A DNA stretch of 64,000 bases, from positions 1-64,000 of the forward strand of contig DUVY01000038.1 in the NCBI GenBank assembly GCA_012840805.1, read 5' to 3'. Every line of letters begins with the position of its first letter. Positions within the stretch are counted from its first letter, which is position 1. Origin of the DNA: Clostridiales bacterium (GTDB taxonomy: Bacteria > Bacillota > Clostridia > Christensenellales > DUVY01). Shown here piece after piece: positions 53,094 to 62,304 of the stretch. The notes under the pieces were generated by a model. It saw only the letters and a program-made list of their open reading frames with translations, ran no database searches and was not told the DNA's origin. A program made the position numbers and the translations under genes.

Positions 53094-53771
53094 ATGTTGG
53101 AAGTTTATGTTTCGCCGCCTAAAAAATCTAAATTTAAGAAAAGATTTATAATAATTTCAATTTTATTAGCCATTATTCTTTTTGTATATATTTTTTTTCA
53201 GCGTAATGTAAACCCTGTAATAATCGCTATATCACAAAAACAAATTGAAGCGATGACAAATATGGCGGTCTCGCAAGCTATTAGCGAAATATACTCGCAA
53301 AATATATATTATACAGATTTGATAAACATTATATACGATGAACACGGCAAAGTAAGTTTAATTTTGGCTAATTCGACAAAAATCAATCAAGTAACTCAAA
53401 GCGTAGCGCAAAAAACATATTATCATATTGAGCAATTGGGTAAAGACGGCATAAAAATTGCGTTGGGAACATTAACAGGTATGCCAATTCTTACAGAAAA
53501 AGGCCCGCAAGTCGCTTTTGAGATATTGCCTGTGGGGTCTGTTCAATGCGATTTGAAATCAAGTTTTGACTCCGCCGGCATTAACCAAACGCATCATAAA
53601 ATTTATGTGTCTGTCAATACGGATGTTGTCGTTGTTATACCGGGACTTAAGGACAAAAAAATAAAAGCTAGTTCTATCGCTTTGCTCGCTGAAAGCATTA
53701 TAATAGGCGAAGTTCCCAAAACATATTTGGCGTTTAATAGTATGCACTCAATGCTGGATTTAACGCCTTAA
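53094..53771 (+). CDS. yunB: Sporulation protein YunB
   Basis: The 225-residue protein has one N-terminal helix (about 20-38) and an extracytoplasmic domain. The NPVIIAISQKQIEAMTNMAVSQAI segment, the GKVSLILANSTKINQVTQ region, the TGMPILTEKGPQV strand and VNTDVVVVIPGL match YunB of B. subtilis, a SigE-controlled sporulation protein of unknown biochemistry. No ribosome site is visible ahead of the ATG, and AT-rich boxes directly precede it. Confidence 0.9.
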   Translation: MLEVYVSPPKKSKFKKRFIIISILLAIILFVYIFFQRNVNPVIIAISQKQIEAMTNMAVSQAISEIYSQNIYYTDLINIIYDEHGKVSLILANSTKINQVTQSVAQKTYYHIEQLGKDGIKIALGTLTGMPILTEKGPQVAFEILPVGSVQCDLKSSFDSAGINQTHHKIYVSVNTDVVVVIPGLKDKKIKASSIALLAESIIIGEVPKTYLAFNSMHSMLDLTP

Positions 53772-53797
53772 AAAATTTTTATGCAATCATTAAAACA

Positions 53798-53826
53798 TTG
53801 ATTAAATAATTTTTTTATGTTATCAT
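53798..53826 (+). promoter_or_regulatory. SigA-type promoter of the pheST T-box transcript
   Basis: TTGATT (53798-53803), 17 bases and TATCAT (53821-53826) lie just before the leader. Confidence 0.55.
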
Positions 53827-53850
53827 AATACAAAATAAAATTACAAAAAA

Positions 53851-54087
53851 CTATGACCGCTTGATTATTAAGTTATTGAGCAGAGTTTTTGACAGAGAAA
53901 ACGGTCCACGGGCTGAAAGGCCGTTAAAAACTTCAATAACGAATTTCGCAAGCGAGAGTTTCCTGTCAAAAAAACAGGACGCATAAGATAGCGTTAAAAT
54001 TATAGAGTCTGTCATTTATACCATTAATAATGGCAGAAAACTAAGGTGGTACCACGGTATATCCGTCCTTTACAGGGCGGTTTTTTT
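53851..54087 (+). promoter_or_regulatory. T-box leader of pheST, specifier TTC (Phe)
   Basis: The T-box sequence AACTAAGGTGGTACCACGG lies near 54039-54057. A terminator, CCGTCCT (54063-54069) with AGGGCGG (54074-54080) and a seven-T tail, follows. In stem I, GTTATT (53872-53877) pairs with AATAAC (53935-53940). The loop above it holds TTC at 53932-53934 followed by A, a phenylalanine codon. A second TTC about 13 bases on is outside stem I. Regulation is by uncharged phenylalanine tRNA. Confidence 0.92.
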
Positions 54088-54106
54088 ATAGGAGGACATA
54101 ATAATT

Positions 54107-55141
54107 ATGGAGCAAAAGCTAAATGAATTAGTGGAAAATTGCATATCAAAATTAAAAGATTGTCAAAACCTAAATTCTTTAAATTCTTTAAAAATTGAAC
54201 TTTTAGGCAAAAACGGCGAGCTTACTCAAATTTTACGCGGCCTAAAAGATTTGCCGCCGCAAGAGAGACCGCAAGCGGGTAAAATAATAAACAAAACTAG
54301 AGAGCAAATAGAAAAATTAATTAATGAAAAAGAAATTGTTTTAATCGAGCTTGAACTCAAAAACAAGCTAGAACAAGAGCGCATAGATATTACGCTTCCC
54401 GCGGCAAAAGTTTCGCGAGGCGGGCTTCATCCCCAAACAATCGTTAGAAATAGAATTATTGAAATTTTTACTTCTATGGGTTATTCGATAGAAGACGGGC
54501 CAGAAATTGAAACCGAATATTATAACTTTGAAGCCCTTAATATACCCGACGACCATCCTGCTAAAGACATGCAAGACACATTTTTTATAACCGATAATTT
54601 TAAGCATAATATCATTTTGAGGTCTCAAACTTCCAATACTCAAATACGAGTAATGGAAAAAACCAAACCGCCTATCAAAATGCTTAATCCGGGCAGGGTT
54701 TATCGTTGCGACGATATTGACGCGACCCATTCGCCTATGTTCCATCAAATAGAAGGTTTGGTAGTAGATAAAGGAATCAGCATGTGCGACCTTAACGGCA
54801 CCCTAAGCGCCTTTATAAAAGAGCTGTTTGGCGAAAAAACGCGCGCTAGACTGCGCCCTTCGTTTTTCCCGTTTACCGAGCCAAGCGTGGAAGCCGATGC
54901 GTCTTGTCCTTTTTGCGACAGTGAAGGCTGTAAAATTTGCAAAGGCGTAGGCTGGATAGAAATTTTGGGCGCGGGCATGGTTAACCCCAAAGTATTGGAA
55001 AATTGCGATATAGACCCCGATGTTTATACGGGTTTCGCTTTTGGTTTGGGAATAGACCGCATAACCAATATTCTGTATGGAATAACTGATTTGCGAATAC
55101 CTTTTGAGAATGATATTAGATTTTTAAAGCAATTTAGATAA
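54107..55141 (+). CDS. pheS: Phenylalanyl-tRNA synthetase alpha subunit
   Basis: The 344-residue alpha subunit has an N-terminal coiled coil and the class II core with HPQTIVRNRIIEIFTSMGY, DHPAKDMQDTFF, LRSQTSNTQIRVM, YRCDDIDATHSPMFHQIEGL (phenylalanine-binding motif 2) and GFAFGLGIDRI (motif 3). A CPFCDSEGCKICKG Cys cluster in the middle is typical of Firmicutes. GGAGGA precedes the ATG. Confidence 0.98.
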   Translation: MEQKLNELVENCISKLKDCQNLNSLNSLKIELLGKNGELTQILRGLKDLPPQERPQAGKIINKTREQIEKLINEKEIVLIELELKNKLEQERIDITLPAAKVSRGGLHPQTIVRNRIIEIFTSMGYSIEDGPEIETEYYNFEALNIPDDHPAKDMQDTFFITDNFKHNIILRSQTSNTQIRVMEKTKPPIKMLNPGRVYRCDDIDATHSPMFHQIEGLVVDKGISMCDLNGTLSAFIKELFGEKTRARLRPSFFPFTEPSVEADASCPFCDSEGCKICKGVGWIEILGAGMVNPKVLENCDIDPDVYTGFAFGLGIDRITNILYGITDLRIPFENDIRFLKQFR

Positions 55142-55159
55142 GACAGGAGAGTAAAGTAG

Positions 55160-57550
55160 ATGAAAGTTCCTTTAAGTTGGTTAAAAGATTTTGTGGATAT
55201 TAGCGATATATCGCCCGAAGACTTGGCGGAAAAATTAACTAATATAGGTTTTGAAATTGAGGAAATCCAATATTTAGGCCAAAATATTGAAAATGTATTT
55301 ACGGGCAAAATAACAAAAATAAAAAAACACCCTAACGCCGACAAATTAGTCGTTTGCGATTTGGATATGGGTAAACAAACGCTTACCATAGTAACGGGCG
55401 CTGATAACATAAAAGAAGGCGATATAGTGCCTGTAGCGACTGACGGCGCGATATTGCCTTGCGGCAAAAAAATCAAAAGCAGCGCGCTAAGAGGCGTGAC
55501 ATCTCAAGGGATGCTTTGCTCAGGCGAAGAGCTTTGTATTGACGACAGCGTTATTGAGGGCGCCGAGGTTGATGGAATCTTGATTTTACCGCACGAAACT
55601 GAGTTAGGGCAAGATATAAAGACCGTTATGGGTTTGGACGATTATGTTTTTGATGTTTCTGTAACTCCCAATAGACCCGATTGTAACAGCATATATGGGA
55701 TAGCGCGCGAAGTTGGCGCTGTTTTGGGCAAGAAAGTTAATTCGCCTTCATTAAAATATGAAATTAATAACACTATTAATAACGACATAAAGGTTAATGT
55801 GTCTAATTTTGATTTGTGCCCAAGATATATGGCAAGCCGTATAAAAAACGCGCAAATTATGCCTTCGCCCAAATGGATGCGCGATAGGTTAAGAAAGGTA
55901 GGCATTAGAGCTATCAACAACTTTGCGGATATTACCAACTATGTTTTGATTGAGATAGGGCAACCTATGCACGCTTTTGACTATCGCAATATAGAAGGAA
56001 AAACTATCAATGTCAGAATGGCCAAAACAAGCGAAAAAATTACGGCTTTGGACGAAAAATCATATTCTCTCAAACCCGACCATCTAGTAATTGCGGACGG
56101 AAAAAAACCAATAGCGATAGCTGGCATTATGGGCGGAGAGTATAGTTCTATTGCGCTTGACACAAACGATGTAATCTTTGAGTCGGCGATCTTCGCGCGA
56201 GGCAACGTCCGAACAACTTCTAGAAATCTAGGCTTATCGTCTGAATCAAGCGTTAGGTTTACCAAAGGCGTAGATTATTGGTCTTGCGAAACTGGCATGA
56301 AAAGAGCGCTTGCGCTTGTTTGGGAATTGGGATGCGGAAAGATTGTAGGGGGCATAATAGACATCAAACAAAAAGAAGAAAAAGAAAAAGTTATTGATGT
56401 TTCAATTAATAAGATAAACAGCTTGCTAGGAATTGAAATTCCTTCTCAAAAAATAGCTGAAATTTTAAACCGCCTAGAAATAAAGACCAAAATAAAAGGG
56501 GACACCTTGTCTTGCGTGATACCCTTATTTAGAACTGATCTAGAAAATCACGCCGATATAGCAGAAGAAATAATAAGATATTATGGCTATGATAAGGTTG
56601 GCTTTACTTTGCCTGATACTAGTTCTAGTATCAAAATTGGCGTTAACAAATTTTATAAAGCTGTCGAACAAACCATGCAAACATTGGTAGGTCTAGGTTT
56701 ATATGAAATCTTAACATATTCCTTTATCAATAAAAATTGGTTGATTAAACTTAATTTTGATAAGGATGATTATAGACTAAACACTATTGATCTTCTCAAT
56801 CCATTGAGCGAAGAATATGGCTCAATGAGAACAACGCTTATACCTAACCTGCTCAGCGTAGCGGCTTATAATCTTAACCATAAAAATAACGAGTTTAGGT
56901 TGTTTGAGCTGTCAAGAGTATATTTACCCAAAAAGTTGCCGCTTAAAGATTTGCCGCAAGAATCTAATTATTTGGGCGCGGTCATTTGCAATGAAAAAGA
57001 CGATTTTCTTACCGTAAAAGCTATTGTGGAAAATGTTTTAAGAGATTTTGGTCTAAACGCTTCTTATGAAAGTTCAAAAGAGCCTTTCTTGCATCCTGGT
57101 ATTAGCGCCGATGTAAAAATAAACGGTCAAAAGATTGGCTTTTTGGGCGCTGCTCATCCAAGCGTTTTGAAAAATTACGATATAGACAAAACTTTGTATA
57201 TATTAGAATTGGATTATGATAAAATATGGCAACACAAAAAATCAATAACATTTAAGCCGTTATCAAAATTCCAAGCTATAGAAAGGGACTTAGCTTTTTT
57301 AGTAAAAGAAGAAGTGCCCGCGCAAGAACTTATTGATCATATACAGCGAAGCGGGGGAGAAAATCTTGAATCCGTTGAATTGTTTGATGTTTATAAAGGC
57401 GCTCAAATACAAAAAGGTTATAAAAGCATGGCGTTTTCTTTGGTGTTTAGGTCTCATGATACAACTTTAAAAGACGAGGATATCTCCAAAAATATTGACA
57501 AAATAATAAGAGGCCTAAAATACAAATATAACGCGGAATTACGCTCATAA
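55160..57550 (+). CDS. pheT: Phenylalanyl-tRNA synthetase beta subunit
   Basis: The 796 residues show the domains in order: tRNA-binding OB fold (NADKLVVCDLDMGKQTLTIVTGA), the B3/B4 editing domain (VTPNRPDCNSIYGIAREV, VLIEIGQPMHAFDYRNI), B5 (NHADIAEEIIRYYGYD), the class II-like core (LNPLSEEYGSMRTTLIPNLL), and the C-terminal anticodon-like domain (QAIERDLAFLV, LVFRSHDTTLKDEDI). It follows pheS after 18 bases. Confidence 0.98.
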   Translation: MKVPLSWLKDFVDISDISPEDLAEKLTNIGFEIEEIQYLGQNIENVFTGKITKIKKHPNADKLVVCDLDMGKQTLTIVTGADNIKEGDIVPVATDGAILPCGKKIKSSALRGVTSQGMLCSGEELCIDDSVIEGAEVDGILILPHETELGQDIKTVMGLDDYVFDVSVTPNRPDCNSIYGIAREVGAVLGKKVNSPSLKYEINNTINNDIKVNVSNFDLCPRYMASRIKNAQIMPSPKWMRDRLRKVGIRAINNFADITNYVLIEIGQPMHAFDYRNIEGKTINVRMAKTSEKITALDEKSYSLKPDHLVIADGKKPIAIAGIMGGEYSSIALDTNDVIFESAIFARGNVRTTSRNLGLSSESSVRFTKGVDYWSCETGMKRALALVWELGCGKIVGGIIDIKQKEEKEKVIDVSINKINSLLGIEIPSQKIAEILNRLEIKTKIKGDTLSCVIPLFRTDLENHADIAEEIIRYYGYDKVGFTLPDTSSSIKIGVNKFYKAVEQTMQTLVGLGLYEILTYSFINKNWLIKLNFDKDDYRLNTIDLLNPLSEEYGSMRTTLIPNLLSVAAYNLNHKNNEFRLFELSRVYLPKKLPLKDLPQESNYLGAVICNEKDDFLTVKAIVENVLRDFGLNASYESSKEPFLHPGISADVKINGQKIGFLGAAHPSVLKNYDIDKTLYILELDYDKIWQHKKSITFKPLSKFQAIERDLAFLVKEEVPAQELIDHIQRSGGENLESVELFDVYKGAQIQKGYKSMAFSLVFRSHDTTLKDEDISKNIDKIIRGLKYKYNAELRS

Positions 57551-58137
57551 CACAAAAAATTCTAGCGCATTATTAATAAGAATTGCTAGCATTATATGTA
57601 ACCATAATCAACGCCCATAAATATTATGGGCGTTGAAGGCGTTTACTGCTTAAGATTTATGAATTATTTGAGATTTTAACCCATACAAAATGAATTCAAA
57701 TATCATTACACCATATTAAAGGGATATATAAAATTTTATGCAAATAACATTATTACCATATTGGTCTTGATAGGCGAAAGAGGCCTTAAAAGAAGCGAAA
57801 ATAGCAAAAAACACTACGAATATATAATACTTTGCCTAATAGAGTAATGCGTGAAAACAATTTTAACTGCTTAAAAATTGTTTATTATCCTTCAAAAACG
57901 AGCAGTTATTCAAATATAAGTATTGAATAATTCTCTAATTTGAATCTTTTACAAAACGAATTTATCTTAACACACCTTTTATAAAGCTAATTAATAATGA
58001 TTAAAAACCTTTACTATATTAATCTTGTGTTATTGGATTTTACAGACTATAATAAAAAAGAAATATTTGATATTATTAATAACGGCAATATGAAAAAGTT
58101 TTATACAAAAAGAGAGTAATTATTTTACGGAGCTAAA
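57551..58137 (+). other. Gene-free AT-rich gap between pheT and mutS2
   Basis: There is no convincing gene over 587 bases. It holds a perfect 12-bp hairpin at 57609-57635 (CAACGCCCATAA and TTATGGGCGTTG, ATA loop) with no T-run, and a mutS2 promoter at 58025-58053. A 55-codon stretch without stops (57680-57847) and a 40-codon frame (57997-58119) are not supported as genes. It may be a decayed gene. Confidence 0.55.
58025..58053 (+). promoter_or_regulatory. SigA-type promoter of mutS2
   Basis: TTGTGT (58025-58030), 17 bases and TATAAT (58048-58053) lie 84 bases before the mutS2 ATG. Confidence 0.7.
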
Positions 58138-60534
58138 ATGGCTTCAAAAAATACTTTAAATGTAATTGAGTTTGATAAAATATTAAATTTAGTTTCGTCT
58201 TACGCGATATCTAATATAGGCAAAGAGCATTTGTTAAAGATTGCGCCTACAAACGATGTTGACGCCGCAAATAACGCCCTTGATTTGACTTATGAAGCGT
58301 TTTGCGTTTTATTTGAGAAGGCTATAGACCCTTTAGATTATTTTGACGATATAGAACATTTAATCCAAAAAGCCCAAATTAACGCTATTTTAAGCTGCGG
58401 CGAGTTATTAAAAATTGGTCGCGCGATAAAAGCCGCGCATACCGCTTTTTACAAATTAAAGCCTTTATCGGAATTTGACAAGCTACAACAAATCATAAAT
58501 AAGATTACGCCTTTAAAAAAACTATCTGATAATATCCAGATTTCAATTTTGGATGAAAACGAAGTAAGCGACAAAGCTTCCGAAAAACTAGCCTCTATAA
58601 GACGGAAAATTACAAACTGTAAAGCGAACATAAAAGAAAAATTAAACAACTATATAAAATCGCCGACTTATTCAAAATACCTTCAAGATAATATAATAAC
58701 CGTCCGTAACGAGCGCTTTGTTATTCCGGTCAAAATGGAATTTAAAAATGAGATAAAAGGACTATTGCACGACCAATCAGCCAGCAAAGCTACGGCCTTT
58801 ATAGAACCGATGCAAGTTGTTGAACTTAACAACCAATTAAAATCATTGTTGATTGACGAACAAATTGAGATTGAAAGAATATTAATACAATTAACATCCA
58901 AGATAAATAATTACGCTGACTCGTTGCTTCAAAATCAAGAAGCGCTTATTCTCTTAGATATAGTTTTTGCCAAAGCGCGATACGCAGAGCTGACAAAAGC
59001 GACCAAACCAAACATTACACAAGACTATTACATCAATATAAAAAAAGGAAGACATCCTCTAATACCTCAAGACAAAGTTGTACCCATAGATATAGAGATA
59101 GGGAGCAAACACAAAGTTTTGATTATATCCGGACCTAACACAGGCGGAAAAACCGTATCATTAAAAACCGTAGGCTTGTTTTCCATTATGGCCGCCAGCG
59201 GTTTTATGCTTCCAGCGCTAGAAGTCACAATCCCAATATTTAAAAAAATATTTTGCGATATAGGTGATTTTCAAAGCATTGAAAACTCTTTGAGCACTTA
59301 TTCTTCCCATATAAAAAATCTGGCTGATATTACTAATAACCTAACTCAAGGTAGCCTGATTTTGATTGACGAAATCGGCGTCGGGACCGATCCTACTGAG
59401 GGCGCGGCTTTAGCGATAGGGATTATAAAGTATTTATTGAAGTTTGATGTCTTGGCGATCATTACGACGCATTATTCCGAGTTAAAAGAGTTTTCTTTAA
59501 CTCATCACAATATACGCAACGCGTCTATGGAATTTGACTACAAAACCTTATTGCCGACTTATAAGGTTATGATGGATTTGCCCGGCACCAGCAACGCTTT
59601 GACCATAGCGGGACATTTGGGTCTTAACCAAGAGATTTTGAAAGAAGCCAAAAAGGCTATTAATCAAGAAAAACATAATTATGAAAATGTATTAAGATTG
59701 GCGCGCTCATTAAAATCTCAGGCAGAGAAAGAATACGAACAAGCGCGATTAGAACGCGAGCAACTTCAACAAAAAATTAAAGAAGTTATAAAAGAAAAAG
59801 AAGAACTTGCCAAGATTAAAGAAAAAATTCAGTCAACAGCCGATAGGGAAGCAAAGGCAATAATCCAGAAAAAAACTGAACAAGCCAACGAATATATAGA
59901 ACAGATATCCCAAATATTAAAACAAGCGGAACTAGATGAGAGCCAATTGCTTAAAGCCAAACAACTGCGAACAGCGCTCAAGAAGCAATTATATAAATCC
60001 AATATTGAACAAATCGGATATTTGGAAGATATAAAAGATTTACAGGTAGAGGATATAAAAGTTGGTATGAACGCCTATTTAAAAAATCTTAATAAAGAAT
60101 GCGTTATTTTGACTTTGCCCGACAAGAAAAATCAATTTGATGTAAGCGTCGGCAATATGAAAATTAAAGTAAAAACAAGCGATTTGGGCGTTTTAAAAGA
60201 TACGGCGATAAGCCCCCCCGAAAAAAAAGAACACAAAACAATAAATAAAGTCTTAAATACCTCTATAATTTCAATACCTGAAAAAATATCGCCCGAGATA
60301 AATATTTTGGGACATACAGTTGACGAGGCGATAGTAAAATTAGATATTTTTATAGATAACGCGCTAAGGAATAGTATGTCAGAGATAAAAATCGTGCATG
60401 GAAAAGGAACGGGCGCGTTAAGACTCGGAGTTCATGAGTATCTAAAAACCAACACAGCGGTATCAAGTTTTAGGCTAGGCATATACAATGAAGGCGGAAG
60501 CGGAGTTACGATTGTTAGTTTAAAAACTGTATGA
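58138..60534 (+). CDS. mutS2: Endonuclease MutS2 (RqcU)
   Basis: The 798-residue MutS2 acts on recombination intermediates, and in Bacillus on collided ribosomes. The core has a clamp region (FVIPVKMEFKNEIKGLLHDQSASKAT, one stretch), Walker A ISGPNTGGKTVSLKT near 335, and DEIGVGTDPTEGAALAIGI with THYSELKEF. A long coiled coil (about 500-620) and a KOW-like segment follow. The C-terminal Smr nuclease domain has LGHTVDEAIVKLDIF, KIVHGKGTGALRLGVHEYL and GGSGVTIVSL. There is no N-terminal mismatch-recognition domain, as normal for MutS2. ACGGAG precedes the ATG. Confidence 0.96.
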   Translation: MASKNTLNVIEFDKILNLVSSYAISNIGKEHLLKIAPTNDVDAANNALDLTYEAFCVLFEKAIDPLDYFDDIEHLIQKAQINAILSCGELLKIGRAIKAAHTAFYKLKPLSEFDKLQQIINKITPLKKLSDNIQISILDENEVSDKASEKLASIRRKITNCKANIKEKLNNYIKSPTYSKYLQDNIITVRNERFVIPVKMEFKNEIKGLLHDQSASKATAFIEPMQVVELNNQLKSLLIDEQIEIERILIQLTSKINNYADSLLQNQEALILLDIVFAKARYAELTKATKPNITQDYYINIKKGRHPLIPQDKVVPIDIEIGSKHKVLIISGPNTGGKTVSLKTVGLFSIMAASGFMLPALEVTIPIFKKIFCDIGDFQSIENSLSTYSSHIKNLADITNNLTQGSLILIDEIGVGTDPTEGAALAIGIIKYLLKFDVLAIITTHYSELKEFSLTHHNIRNASMEFDYKTLLPTYKVMMDLPGTSNALTIAGHLGLNQEILKEAKKAINQEKHNYENVLRLARSLKSQAEKEYEQARLEREQLQQKIKEVIKEKEELAKIKEKIQSTADREAKAIIQKKTEQANEYIEQISQILKQAELDESQLLKAKQLRTALKKQLYKSNIEQIGYLEDIKDLQVEDIKVGMNAYLKNLNKECVILTLPDKKNQFDVSVGNMKIKVKTSDLGVLKDTAISPPEKKEHKTINKVLNTSIISIPEKISPEINILGHTVDEAIVKLDIFIDNALRNSMSEIKIVHGKGTGALRLGVHEYLKTNTAVSSFRLGIYNEGGSGVTIVSLKTV

Positions 60535-60540
60535 TATAAT
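60512..60540 (+). promoter_or_regulatory. Promoter for the membrane protein/cysteine desulfurase/thiI genes
   Basis: TTGTTA (60512-60517), 17 bases and TATAAT (60535-60540). The -35 lies in the last codons of mutS2 and the -10 starts on the base after its stop. Confidence 0.72.
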
Positions 60541-60565
60541 TATTAAAAATATAAACGGTGATTTG

Positions 60566-61147
60566 ATGATAGAAACATATTTTGAGCAATCCAATTCTTG
60601 CGAAAATCCAAATGCCAATAAAGGCAAAAAAATTTTTTTTAGAATTTTATATTATCTATTTATAGTTTTGGGCATATTTTTGATTTTAATGACGCTATAT
60701 TTGCCTTTGCCAGAAAACGCGACTTGGTATCAAGTTTTGATTTATATTTTGCTTTGGCTTTTGATGCCAGTTTCTTTGTTTTTTGGCTCGTTTTTTATAA
60801 AAAAGATATTAAACAATATTAACCCCGTTTTTGACTATGTTCTCAACGGTAGGGAATTTTATATCCTAAGAATTTACGATAATTCAAAAAGAAAAAAGTT
60901 TTTGCAGATTAATGTATCACAAATGGCAGCAATCGGCAAAATATCTTTGGACAGCTATACGCGATATGCCGCGGACCCAAACATCAAAAAAATTTACGCT
61001 TTGACAAATCCGCAAAACGAAGATAATATCTATTATATGTTTTTTAACGATGGAATAAAAAAATCATTATTGCATTTTGAGCCCAATCAAGAATGCCTTA
61101 TGAATATCCATCGCACAATAGGAAGAGATATTGTTTCAAGAACATAA
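60566..61147 (+). CDS. Uncharacterised two-helix membrane protein
   Basis: From ATG 60566 there are 193 residues. There is a polar start with a KGKK basic segment, then two strong helices (about 25-45 and 56-80), then a soluble domain of about 110 residues. I do not recognise a named family. It lies between a promoter and cysteine desulfurase, whose ATG is 26 bases after its stop, so the three genes including thiI may share a transcript. A link to sulfur transfer is not shown. Confidence 0.75.
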   Translation: MIETYFEQSNSCENPNANKGKKIFFRILYYLFIVLGIFLILMTLYLPLPENATWYQVLIYILLWLLMPVSLFFGSFFIKKILNNINPVFDYVLNGREFYILRIYDNSKRKKFLQINVSQMAAIGKISLDSYTRYAADPNIKKIYALTNPQNEDNIYYMFFNDGIKKSLLHFEPNQECLMNIHRTIGRDIVSRT

Positions 61148-61173
61148 AAAAAGCTATAAAGAGTAGTGATAAA

Positions 61174-62295
61174 ATGATATATCTAGATAACGCAGCCACT
61201 ACAAAAATGTATGAGGAGTTGGTGGATGTTTATAAAGAATATGGATGCGATAAGTTTTTTAACCCTTCCTCTTTGTATAAAAAATCTTTAGAAATAGCGT
61301 TAGATATCCGTAAAGCAAAAGCCGAATTAGCGGAGTTTTTTGGCAGCGACGCGGGCGAGATTGTTTTTACAGGCAGCGCGACTGAATCCAATAATTTGGC
61401 GATAAGAGGCGCTGTCAAAAAAAATTCCAAATTAGTCATTTCCGCTGGCGAGCATCCCTCTGTGCATAATACAATAATGGCATTAAAAAACAACGGCATT
61501 GAATGCGAGATTATTCCTTTGCAAAAAAACGGTCTTGTGGACGACCAAAAGTTATATGATTATGTGTCCAAAAATAAAGATGTTCGTCTGGTGTCTATCA
61601 TTCATGTAAGCAATGAGACCGGGGCTATCAATAATATAAAAGAACTTGCCCAAAATATTAAAAGAATAAACCCTTCTATTTTGTTTCACAGCGACGGCGT
61701 GCAAGCCTTTGCCAAAATTGATATCAAAAATTTGGGCGTGGATTTGTATAGTTTTTCCGCGCATAAAATAAAAGGTCCTAAGGGGATAGGCGCGTTATTT
61801 ATTAAAAAAGGCGTTCGTTTAAATCCTGTAATCACGGGAGGAGGGCAGGAAAATAATTTAAGAGGCGGAACTGAGAATGTGGCTAATATAATCGCTTTTT
61901 CTAAAGCCGCCAAGTTATTTAGCCAAGACTATAACTATGACCAAATGTTAGAGTATAAGACAACATTTTTGGATGTTTTAAGGGAAAAAGTCAAAGATAT
62001 AATCATTTCGATAGAAGATAATTATAATACTGCGCCACACATAATATCTTTAATTGTGCCCGAAATTAAGGGCGAAACCTTGCTTCATATATTAGAAAGC
62101 AAGGATATTTTAATCGGATTAGGTTCCGCATGTTCGTCCAACAGTAAGACAAACCGCATATTGAAGTCTTTGGGATACTCATCAAAAATGGCCCAAAACT
62201 CGATAAGAATAAGTTTTTCGCCTGACAACACCCTAGAACAAATTAAAACCGCCGCGCAAACTTTGGCTTCTGTAATATTGGAATTAAAAAAATAA
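61174..62295 (+). CDS. Cysteine desulfurase (NifS/IscS family) for ThiI
   Basis: This PLP enzyme moves sulfur from cysteine to its own Cys. The 373 residues start at ATG 61174 (MIYLDNAATTKMYEE); a longer start at 61093 is inside the preceding gene. Key parts are TGSATESNNLAIRG, SAGEHPSVHNT, HVSNETGAINNI, the PLP lysine in SFSAHKIKGPKGIG, GGGQENNLRGGTENV and the active Cys in GLGSACSSNSKTN. It lies 9 bases before thiI, as in the NifZ-ThiI pair of B. subtilis, and so probably supplies sulfur for 4-thiouridine. Confidence 0.94.
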   Translation: MIYLDNAATTKMYEELVDVYKEYGCDKFFNPSSLYKKSLEIALDIRKAKAELAEFFGSDAGEIVFTGSATESNNLAIRGAVKKNSKLVISAGEHPSVHNTIMALKNNGIECEIIPLQKNGLVDDQKLYDYVSKNKDVRLVSIIHVSNETGAINNIKELAQNIKRINPSILFHSDGVQAFAKIDIKNLGVDLYSFSAHKIKGPKGIGALFIKKGVRLNPVITGGGQENNLRGGTENVANIIAFSKAAKLFSQDYNYDQMLEYKTTFLDVLREKVKDIIISIEDNYNTAPHIISLIVPEIKGETLLHILESKDILIGLGSACSSNSKTNRILKSLGYSSKMAQNSIRISFSPDNTLEQIKTAAQTLASVILELKK

Positions 62296-62304
62296 GGATA
62301 AGTT

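Noticed and set aside
57680-57847. 55-codon stop-free stretch (PIQNEFKYHY...)
   Set aside because: There is no start codon or ribosome site and I recognise no family. It is kept only as a possible gene remnant.
57997-58119. 40-codon open frame beginning MIKNLYYIN before mutS2
   Set aside because: It has no ribosome site, and the mutS2 promoter boxes at 58025-58053 lie inside it. Its composition fits AT-rich spacer.
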